In this document: piece after piece, positions 28,096 to 34,564 of the stretch | Layout of the letters: the number at the start of each line of letters is the position of its first letter | Position numbering within the stretch: the stretch's first letter is position 1 | Source: Desulfobulbaceae bacterium BRH_c16a | Lineage (GTDB): Bacteria > Desulfobacterota > Desulfobulbia > Desulfobulbales > Desulfocapsaceae | NCBI GenBank assembly: GCA_000961725.1 | Contig: LADS01000060.1 | Span: forward strand, 1-64,000 | DNA: 64,000 nucleotides | Direction of reading: 5' to 3' | Translations under genes and position numbers: made by a program | Notes under the pieces: generated by a model | Seen by the model: only the letters and a program-made list of their open reading frames with translations | The model's database searches: none | Told to the model about the DNA's origin: nothing

Positions 28096-28158
28096 AAAGC
28101 TACCAACTCCCTTTTGCAAGCCTTGCCCAACCGGTCGTCGGAAAACGGTGATAATAAT

Positions 28159-28175
28159 GGTGCGTGGAACGCACC
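28159..28175. repeat. REP-type palindrome (GGTGCGT family), copy 2
   Basis: GGTGCGTGGAACGCACC, a perfect 7-bp hairpin, followed by CTACG. It directly abuts the Fic remnant that starts about 12 bp later. Confidence 0.85.
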
Positions 28176-28186
28176 CTACGTTTCCG

Positions 28187-28540
28187 GTTCGTTGGTATTT
28201 CCTGAACATCTGCATTGATCAGGTAGATTATATGGCTTCCCTGCTTGAGCCGGACAGCCTTCTCCGCCGCATACGTCTGCATATCGAAGATGAGGTGGCA
28301 GCGGGGCGTTTGCCAAAAAATTCTTTCCCACTCCTCCGGGAAGCCCTTCTGACGGGAGGGGTCCCCAGGGGCCACGCCGGAGAAATCACCGGTTACGGTG
28401 AGCGCATGGCGCGAACCATCGTCTCGGATCTCTTAAAAAAAGGATATCTGAAATGGGCAAGCTCTCGTAGTCCTCTTGTACTCGTCTTTCCGATCGACGC
28501 TGTTGAGCAATGGTTTCCAAGACTGTATTCGGCGGTTTAA
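28187..28540 (+). pseudogene. 5'-truncated Fic-family protein remnant
   Basis: From about 28187 the frame reads RWYFLNICIDQVDYMASLLE, matching the end of the Fic catalytic domain, then LLREALLTGGVPRGHAGEIT, the typical C-terminal winged helix, and ends FPRLYSAV. The catalytic HPFxxGNGR motif and everything before it are absent; instead the frame runs into the REP cluster. An ATG at 28232 could express about 102 residues of winged helix, but without a catalytic domain. Best read as a decayed Fic gene cut by or next to REP elements. Confidence 0.78.
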
Positions 28541-28565
28541 ACGAGGGAGGAAATGACACTTATCC

Positions 28566-28970
28566 TCATCCAATGTACGATTTCTCCAGGGCGGCATTGA
28601 CCAAAAAACCACTGCGGGTTTGCCCGTGGGCCGCTGCGTATCTATCTATACGGGATAAAAATTCGACGAGGCATACTGATGTTGACTCGCTCGGAATTGT
28701 CATCAAGCAACGCCCCGTCAACTTCAACAACTGCCCACAACCAGCCTGAAAAGTCGGGATTTTTAAAATGGTCGGATAACCGGCCGGGAGCTGGTACTGT
28801 GCCATCGTCATCGAGAACGGTTTCTATCCAAAGGGAAATTGCCTCCTTGCTCTTCTCAACCGCTTCATCCAGGGTGTCACCGGCAGAAAAACAACCGGGG
28901 AAGATCGGGAACAACCACACCAAAAGCGTGGAGATCATCTCCCGGTTCAATGGCAATGGGGTATTGGGGA
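28566..28970 (-). pseudogene. HicB-family antitoxin remnant with two frameshifts
   Basis: Read on the minus strand in three pieces. QYPIAIEPGDDLHAFGVVVP matches the HicB N-terminus. After one extra C in the run at 28897-28900 the frame changes to PGCFSAGDTLDEAVEKSKEA and on to ERVNISMPRR. After one extra base in the run at 28657-28663 it changes again to FLSRIDRYAAAHGQTRSGFL, the ribbon-helix-helix end. Removing two bases restores a full HicB of about 135 residues. No HicA toxin is visible upstream; a REP palindrome sits immediately before the first codons. Non-functional unless these are sequencing errors. Confidence 0.82.
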
Positions 28971-28971
28971 T

Positions 28972-28995
28972 GTTGGGCTTCACAGCCCAACCTAC
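28972..28995. repeat. REP palindrome (GTTGGGCT family), single copy
   Basis: Identical over 24 bp to the right-hand unit at 28072-28095: hairpin GTTGGGCTTCACAGCCCAAC then CTAC. It sits at the 5' edge of the HicB remnant. Confidence 0.88.
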
Positions 28996-29074
28996 GCGGC
29001 TGTATCCAGTGGTTTGAAAATTGGGGAAGAATATCGGCAAAGGCCTTCCCCTCCACTCCTGACTCTTTTTCCGT

Positions 29075-29103
29075 TTGACACACGATTATATCTTTTGTAT
29101 TAC
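29075..29103 (+). promoter_or_regulatory. Sigma-70-type promoter of cbiM
   Basis: TTGACA at 29075-29080, a 17-bp spacer and TATTAC at 29098-29103. Transcription would start near 29110, inside the candidate metal-regulator site. Confidence 0.55.
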
Positions 29104-29109
29104 AAGGGA

Positions 29110-29136
29110 GTGTTACGAATGCAAACGATGTATTAC
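29110..29136. promoter_or_regulatory. Candidate NikR-type operator
   Basis: GTGTTAC, 13 bases, GTATTAC. The half-sites and spacing resemble the GTGTTAC-N13-GTAACAC motif reported for NikR in related bacteria, with two mismatches in the right half. It overlaps the predicted transcription start of a Ni/Co transporter gene. Suggestive only. Confidence 0.35.
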
Positions 29137-29183
29137 CACAGCGTGTAAAGAGACCTTGAATCTTTAGCCGGAGAAAGCACATC

Positions 29184-30218
29184 ATGCATATGGCCGACGC
29201 CCTTCTTTCCCCCGCCGTTGGCGGAATCATGTGGGCCACCACCGCCTGCACCATCGCCTATTGCGCCAGGAAGGTCCAGCAGGATCTCGATGACCGGAAG
29301 ATCCCCTTGATGGGGGTTCTCGGCGCCTTTATCTTTGCCGCCCAGATGATCAATTTTACCATTCCCGCCACCGGTTCGTCCGGCCATCTCGGCGGCGGCA
29401 TGATCCTTGCCATCCTGCTTGGCCCCTATGCGGCCTTCTTGACCATTGCCTCGGTACTGACCGTCCAGGCGTTGTTCTTCGCCGACGGCGGGTTGCTGGC
29501 TCTTGGCTGCAATATCTTCAATCTTGGCGTGTTCCCATGCTTTATTGCCTATCCGCTCATCTATAAACCGATTGCCGGCAGAAGTCCGACGCCCCTGCGC
29601 ATCAGTATCGGAGCGACGCTTGCAGCGATTATCGGCCTGCAGCTCGGCGCGCTGGGTGTGGTGTTCGAGACTGTGGCTTCAGGAATTTCGGAACTTCCCC
29701 TGAATGCCTTCCTCTCGGTGATGCTGCCCATCCATCTGGCCATCGGCCTGGTTGAAGGAATGGTTACCACCGCCGTGGTCACTTTCGTCTGGAAGGCCCG
29801 CCCCGAGATTCTCGAGCTCACCGCAGCGGCCAGGCCACTAGGAAAATTATCCATTGCCAGGGTCCTCACCGGCCTGGGAATTGCGGCAGTCATTACCGGC
29901 GGAGGACTGTCCTGGTTTGCCTCATCCTCTCCGGACGGGCTTGAATGGGCAATGTTCAAAGTGTCGGGCAGTGAAGAACTGCACGCGCCCGAACAGGGAA
30001 TCCATCATGCTCTTGGGACAATTCAGGAAAAAACGTCATTTCTGCCCGACTACGGCTTCAAAGCGGGTGATTCCGAAGCATCCGAAGCTCACGGCGGCGA
30101 ATCCTGGCCCTCGGTCAACAGCGGGACCAGCGCCTCCGGCCTGGTGGGCGGCGGACTGACGCTTGCCCTGGCCGTGGTGCTTGGTCTGATGTTCCGTCGG
30201 CGTTCTCAGTCGGCATAG
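29184..30218 (+). CDS. cbiM: CbiM/NikM-type ECF metal transporter S-component fused to PDGLE (CbiN-like) domain
   Basis: 344 aa. The N-terminus MHMADALLSP keeps the metal-binding His at residue 2, and ATGSSGHLGGG near residue 70 supplies a further ligand. Seven helices form the CbiM domain to about residue 215. A C-terminal region contains ITGGGLSWFASSSPDGLEWA and a final helix, the PDGLE/CbiN-type module here fused in one chain. It provides substrate specificity for uptake of Co2+ or Ni2+. Nickel is favoured if the upstream operator is NikR-type. It is followed by cbiQ and cbiO. Confidence 0.93.
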   Translation: MHMADALLSPAVGGIMWATTACTIAYCARKVQQDLDDRKIPLMGVLGAFIFAAQMINFTIPATGSSGHLGGGMILAILLGPYAAFLTIASVLTVQALFFADGGLLALGCNIFNLGVFPCFIAYPLIYKPIAGRSPTPLRISIGATLAAIIGLQLGALGVVFETVASGISELPLNAFLSVMLPIHLAIGLVEGMVTTAVVTFVWKARPEILELTAAARPLGKLSIARVLTGLGIAAVITGGGLSWFASSSPDGLEWAMFKVSGSEELHAPEQGIHHALGTIQEKTSFLPDYGFKAGDSEASEAHGGESWPSVNSGTSASGLVGGGLTLALAVVLGLMFRRRSQSA

Positions 30219-30250
30219 CCGACAATTTCCCGACCCTGCTCTTGTCATAG

Positions 30251-30289
30251 ACGGGCAGCGGTGGTATTGTGCCACCTCTGCCCGTTTTT
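30251..30289 (+). terminator. Intra-operon hairpin terminator between cbiM and cbiQ
   Basis: ACGGGCAG-C-GGTGG pairs with CCACC-T-CTGCCCGT around a TATTGTG loop and is followed by TTTT. It looks like an intrinsic terminator and probably lowers cbiQ-cbiO expression relative to cbiM. Confidence 0.7.
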
Positions 30290-30321
30290 ACTGGATGATC
30301 CCGAGCAAAGGAAGAGTTTGA

Positions 30322-31134
30322 ATGGCCAAAATCGAATCCGCTTTTTTTGATCTGAGCTACCTCGAAGCCCTGGCCGCCCGTAATACCGCCATCCATCGCA
30401 CCGATCCGCGGATAAAGGTGCTGACGACCGCGCTCTTTGTGCTTTGCGTCGTCTCTTTCGATAAATATGTCATTTCCGCGATGCTGCCTTTTGCCCTCTT
30501 TCTCGTCATCTTGATGGGCCTGGCGACTATCCCTGCCGATTATCTCCTCAAAAAGCTCGTCATTGTCTCGCCTTTTGCGATTATGGTAGGCATTTTCAAC
30601 CCATTGCTCGACCAGCAGCCGATGCTGCACTTAGGGGCCTTTACCCTTACCGGCGGCTGGCTGTCGTTTTTTTCCATTCTCCTGCGTTTCAGCCTTACCG
30701 TCGGCGCGGTGCTGCTCCTCATTGCCACAACCGGCTTCAACGCGGTGTGCATGGCCATGGTAAAACTGGGGATGCCGAAGATATTCGCGGTCCAGTTGCT
30801 GATGCTGTATCGCTATATCTTCGTCCTCATTGACGAGGGGTTGCGGATGCACCAGGCGAGGACCCTGCGATCCTTTCATAACCGGGCCATGGGTTTGAAG
30901 ACATTCGGTCATCTGGTCGGCCAGCTCCTGCTCAGGACCCTGGACCGGGCTCAACGCATTCACCTAGCCATGCTTTGCCGGGGCTTCGACGGCACTATCC
31001 GCATCCGTCAATCCCTGCAGATCACCGCCCGGGACATCCTTTCTTTTGCCGGATGCTGCGCGGTGCTTCTGCTTTTCCGCTCTTACGATCTCCCCCACCT
31101 CCTCGGGAATCTGCTCACAGGATTGATACCATGA
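30322..31134 (+). CDS. cbiQ: CbiQ/EcfT transmembrane component
   Basis: 270 aa with five or so helices. It includes the conserved YLEALAARNTAIHRTDPRIK start, LMLYRYIFVLIDEGLRMHQA and the second coupling-helix motif DRAQRIHLAMLCRGFDG (Ala-Arg-Gly-type motifs variant). It is the scaffold connecting CbiM to the CbiO ATPase. Its stop overlaps the start of cbiO by 4 nt (ATGA). Confidence 0.94.
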   Translation: MAKIESAFFDLSYLEALAARNTAIHRTDPRIKVLTTALFVLCVVSFDKYVISAMLPFALFLVILMGLATIPADYLLKKLVIVSPFAIMVGIFNPLLDQQPMLHLGAFTLTGGWLSFFSILLRFSLTVGAVLLLIATTGFNAVCMAMVKLGMPKIFAVQLLMLYRYIFVLIDEGLRMHQARTLRSFHNRAMGLKTFGHLVGQLLLRTLDRAQRIHLAMLCRGFDGTIRIRQSLQITARDILSFAGCCAVLLLFRSYDLPHLLGNLLTGLIP

Positions 31135-31916
31135 GTCATCATATTGTCCAGGTCCAGGACCTCAACCACACCTATCCGGACGGCACCAATGCCGTGAAGG
31201 GCATTTCCTTTCGCATTCATCACGGCGAATCGGTGGCGGTGGTCGGCGCCAACGGTGCCGGAAAGTCCACCCTGCTCCTGCACCTCAACGGCTATCTTAC
31301 TCCGCAGAGCGGCACGGTACGCATCGGCGATTTTCCTCTGACCAAAGAGACGGTGAAAGACATCCGCAAGACTGTCGGCATGATTTTCCAGGATTCCGAC
31401 GACCAGTTGTTCATGCCGACGGTATACGATGATGTCGCCTTCGGCCCTTTGAACCTCGGTCTGCCCCCGGAAGAAGTGGAACAGCGGGTGCAGGACGCTT
31501 TAGCCCGGACCAACGTGCAACATCTCCGCGACCGTCCGCCATACAAACTCTCAGGGGGTGAAAAGCGGGCCGTGGCCATCGCCACCGTCCTTGCGATGAG
31601 CCCCGATATCCTGGTCATGGACGAACCGACTTCAAATCTCGACCCGAAGGCCCGTCGGACCCTTATTGAACTGCTGGCCGGCTTTCATCACACCAAGATC
31701 ATCGCGACCCATGATCTAGACATGGTGCTCGATCTTTGCGAGAGGACCATCGTCATTAAAGATGGCCAGGTGACGGCCGACGGCCCGACTTTATCCATCT
31801 TTCAGGACGTTGAACTGCTGGCCGCCAGCCACCTGGAAAAGCCTCTCCGGCTGCAGGCGTGTCCCATCTGCAGCGGGAAAGGTATTTTGCCCCCCAAGAG
31901 CGCATCGCATCAGTAG
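31131..31916 (+). CDS. cbiO: CbiO/EcfA-type ATPase with C-terminal CxxC
   Basis: 261 aa from ATG 31131 (ATGA overlap with cbiQ). Walker A GANGAGKSTLLLHLNG, Q-loop IFQDSDDQLFMPT, signature YKLSGGEKRAVAIA, Walker B DILVMDEPTSNLDP and switch ATHDLD are all present. It energises metal uptake. The C-terminus carries an extension of about 25 residues containing CPICSGKG, a possible metal-binding knuckle. Its last 7 bp overlap the convergent SbmA-like gene. Confidence 0.95.
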   Translation: MSHHIVQVQDLNHTYPDGTNAVKGISFRIHHGESVAVVGANGAGKSTLLLHLNGYLTPQSGTVRIGDFPLTKETVKDIRKTVGMIFQDSDDQLFMPTVYDDVAFGPLNLGLPPEEVEQRVQDALARTNVQHLRDRPPYKLSGGEKRAVAIATVLAMSPDILVMDEPTSNLDPKARRTLIELLAGFHHTKIIATHDLDMVLDLCERTIVIKDGQVTADGPTLSIFQDVELLAASHLEKPLRLQACPICSGKGILPPKSASHQ

Positions 31917-32872
31917 CCGATATTCACCTCAAACTCTTTCAGACGCTTGTGAATGGAGCGAAGCTCGGTGATGGTCGTCCAGTTGGAGATAAAGATGGAG
32001 AACGATTCCCGAACCTTACTGAAGGCATTGGAGACCTGTACCAGTACCCCCAGGGTGATCACGCCGGTGAACAATCCCGGACCCATGATCAGATAGGGCA
32101 CGATGACCATCAGCTGTTCAAAGAAATTGACCCAGATATCGAAGTACCCGTAGTGCAGGAACAGACGGTTGTAGTTGTATTTCAGACCGACAAAGAGTTC
32201 GACAATGGTCTCGGTCCTGCCGAAGTTGATCTTATCGTCCTCGGCATACACCAGCTCCTTCCGAAAAGCCGCCTCCACCTTCTGGTTGTTATATTCAAGC
32301 CCGGGCAGCTTTATTCCGACAAACCAGGAAATAAGCAGGCCGCCGATGGAAACCAGCAAAGCCACCCAGACAAGGCTGCCCTCGATATCCTTGATATATT
32401 CAATATCGACACCCTTACTCAGAGTCCAGAGAATGGGCAGGAAGGCAATGAGGGTCATGCCCGCCCTGATCACCTGCAACCCCAGGCTTTCAAAAATCCG
32501 GGCAAATCGGTAAATATCCTCCTGGATACGCTGACTGGCGCCTTCCACCTCTTCGTCTACCTTTTGCCACTTCTCAACATAGGAAAAAGTCATGGCCTCC
32601 CGCCATTTGAAGGCGTAGATACGGGTAAAATAAGCGGTTATCGTGGCTAACAGGACATAGGGAAAGGCGATCTTGGCAAACTTCAGCATCTCAACCCAAA
32701 GTACTTGTACCTCGTACTCGGTGGCCTTTTGCAGGATATTATAAAATCCGCCATACCAGGCGTTGATGGCGACGGTCAGTTTCACTTGCACAAGCAGCGC
32801 CAAAATCAGGAACAGGCCGCCGCCGTATGCCCAGAGAAACCATTTGCGGCTTTTAAAAAACGATCGAAACAT
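31910..32872 (-). CDS. SbmA/BacA-like inner-membrane transporter
   Basis: 320 aa. It starts MFRSFFKSRKWFLWAYGGG and has about six to seven helices. WYGGFYNILQKA, RWREAMTF-like FKWREAMTFSY, QRIQEDIYRFA and the C-terminal FSKVRESFSIFISNWTTITEL match the SbmA/BacA family, which imports peptides and, in some members, corrinoids. There is no ATPase domain, so it is probably proton-driven. Tail-to-tail with cbiO; a corrinoid link is possible but inferred from position alone. Confidence 0.88.
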   Translation of the reverse strand: MFRSFFKSRKWFLWAYGGGLFLILALLVQVKLTVAINAWYGGFYNILQKATEYEVQVLWVEMLKFAKIAFPYVLLATITAYFTRIYAFKWREAMTFSYVEKWQKVDEEVEGASQRIQEDIYRFARIFESLGLQVIRAGMTLIAFLPILWTLSKGVDIEYIKDIEGSLVWVALLVSIGGLLISWFVGIKLPGLEYNNQKVEAAFRKELVYAEDDKINFGRTETIVELFVGLKYNYNRLFLHYGYFDIWVNFFEQLMVIVPYLIMGPGLFTGVITLGVLVQVSNAFSKVRESFSIFISNWTTITELRSIHKRLKEFEVNIGY

Positions 32873-32930
32873 TCTTTTTTCCTTTAGATTTTTTGGATTT
32901 ATCTTTGTGGATTTGTTGCAGAGATTTGCG

Positions 32931-33093
32931 GGTTGTAAATCAATGTCATTAACATAAGCTTGAGACTATCGGTCACATGCAGTTGATGGTGCATGAAATG
33001 CACCCTGCGAGCTCAACAATTTTGCCGAAATTTCCGGTAGAAGGGTGCATATCATGCACCTTTTACTTAAGTTAATGACATTGGGTTGTAAAT
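32931..33093. mobile_element. 143-bp MITE with 18-bp terminal inverted repeats and 10-bp target duplication
   Basis: Left end CAATGTCATTAACATAAG (32941-32958) and right end, read inverted, CAATGTCATTAACTTAAG (33066-33083) differ at one base. The element is flanked on both sides by GGTTGTAAAT (32931-32940 and 33084-33093), a perfect 10-bp direct repeat. Inside are two hairpins, GGTGCATGAAATGCACC (32988-33004) and GGTGCATATCATGCACC (33044-33060), and no coding capacity. The structure indicates transposition in trans by an IS transposase producing 9-12 bp duplications, such as IS4-type; the family assignment is uncertain. Confidence 0.9.
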
Positions 33094-33121
33094 GTAAACA
33101 ATGAGGCTGGAATATTTTTAG

Positions 33122-33150
33122 ACTGACCGTTCGCTTGTCGTGCGGTCAGT
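33122..33150. terminator. Hairpin at the end of the DUF3999 gene
   Basis: ACTGACCG (33122-33129) and CGGTCAGT (33143-33150) form an 8-bp stem that overlaps the stop codon of the minus-strand gene. The T-run lies on the plus-strand side (GATTTTTTT), so termination is clearer for transcripts coming from the left. Confidence 0.45.
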
Positions 33151-34564
33151 GATTTTTTTCCTGTTTGTTTTTTTCCTCCTTTTTCATTTCACCAAGAAGA
33201 CTTCTGGCCATCGCAGCCAGAAGTCCAACGCCCAGAACAAGGACGGTCCACAGCAGCCATTTCTTCCAGGGCCTGACCGGAGGAGGCGGTGCGAGAGCCG
33301 GTTCGCCTCCGAGGGTTACTCTCTTGCCGAGTATTGCCCGCCCGGTTATCCGGTTGCCGGATTCCGTCTGCATTGTCTGAAAAATCATCTGATGGGTATC
33401 ATTCGTCTGCTCTTGCGCAAGTCGGCCGCTGCCAAACGCCAGCAGAAAAGGCTGCGCCCCTCTGCCGAGAAAAATAAGCTCGCTCGGGCTCCAGCCGAGC
33501 TGCAGGGTCGGCATCCGGTTGCCGGTGCGCAAACCCGCCCCATCCTCTCTCACCACTGCACGCCACATCGGGTCCGAGGTGGGATGAAAGGTGCATGGTT
33601 CGTTCTGCAGGTCATTGCTTTCCAGGGTGAGACGGTAGAATACCTGTTCGCAGCGGGTAACCCAGGCTGCCTCGTCGCCGGCACGGGACTGCAGGACTAA
33701 CCCCGCTATAGAGTTCGTGTCCGGAAAACGGAGCTGGGCACTGGCGGCAGGCAGGTTGTAGTCGGAATGGTACTGTATCGCCGTCCGGTCTTCTGCAACC
33801 TGCTTTATTCCGCTGTTGAGATCGATCCACCGGCGTTCCTGACGCGAGGCAATAACATCGGAATATCCGGCAACTGCGGTGAGTTCGAGCGGCGTTCCGC
33901 TTTCCTGCCAGGTCAGCTTCAGATATTTCATCGGCCTGTCCGGCAGTTGCACGGTTCTTCGCTCGACCTTCTGCCCGGCATACTGCAGATCGGCCAGAGT
34001 CGCCCGGTTCATCAGGGGATTCCACTGTTCGAGATCGTTGCTCTGCTGAAGGGAGACGGTAAATATGGAAGAATCCCCTGTCTTCCGCCAAAAAAATGCC
34101 AGCTCCCGCTTGGCGCGATGCACTTCGCTCAAGTCGAGAAGATACCCGGAGACAGGGCGAGTTGCAGAATCCGGGATCGGTGCCGATTCGATATTGACGA
34201 TGGTTCCCGCAGTGTTCCGGGTGACATGAAGCGCCAGCTCCGATTGCTGTGCCGTCATGCTGTCGTACAGAGGGAAGAACGGCACATTTTCCTTCTGCCT
34301 GACAGCTTGCGGATCGGCTTCGACCGAACGCACGCTATGCGGCACAATTTCCCCATCACCGTTGAAGACCCGGATATCGCCAAGATCTGCCCGGCGGACG
34401 GTGCGATAGACATCCTCCGGCAGCTGCAGCCTGTACATCGGCCCGCCGTTTTCCGTCTCGAGGTAGTAGCCGGCGGCAAAATCATGAGTCATCAATTCCG
34501 CGGCGGATGCACCGGAAGAGGTCAACACGACAAGAAACAGAGCCAGGATACTTTTTTTTCTCAT
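33146..34564 (-). CDS. DUF3999 family exported membrane protein
   Basis: 472 aa from the ATG at 34562-34564, whose ATGA overlaps the stop of the upstream DUF2339 gene. Signal peptide ILALFLVVLTSSGASAAE; large extracytoplasmic region with beta-sandwich-like segments (YLLDLSEVHRAKRELAFFWR); C-terminal helix KKWLLWTVLVLGVGLLAAMA followed by a basic Lys-rich tail. DUF3999 and DUF2339 genes commonly pair; the function is unknown, probably envelope-related. Confidence 0.88.
   Translation of the reverse strand: MRKKSILALFLVVLTSSGASAAELMTHDFAAGYYLETENGGPMYRLQLPEDVYRTVRRADLGDIRVFNGDGEIVPHSVRSVEADPQAVRQKENVPFFPLYDSMTAQQSELALHVTRNTAGTIVNIESAPIPDSATRPVSGYLLDLSEVHRAKRELAFFWRKTGDSSIFTVSLQQSNDLEQWNPLMNRATLADLQYAGQKVERRTVQLPDRPMKYLKLTWQESGTPLELTAVAGYSDVIASRQERRWIDLNSGIKQVAEDRTAIQYHSDYNLPAASAQLRFPDTNSIAGLVLQSRAGDEAAWVTRCEQVFYRLTLESNDLQNEPCTFHPTSDPMWRAVVREDGAGLRTGNRMPTLQLGWSPSELIFLGRGAQPFLLAFGSGRLAQEQTNDTHQMIFQTMQTESGNRITGRAILGKRVTLGGEPALAPPPPVRPWKKWLLWTVLVLGVGLLAAMARSLLGEMKKEEKNKQEKNH

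Noticed and set aside
27995..28186. Upstream extension of the Fic remnant as a coding region
   Set aside because: The translated extension is made of REP palindromes and has no similarity to Fic proteins.
29041..29183. Cobalamin riboswitch before cbiM
   Set aside because: The leader is too short and has no B12-box-like sequence.
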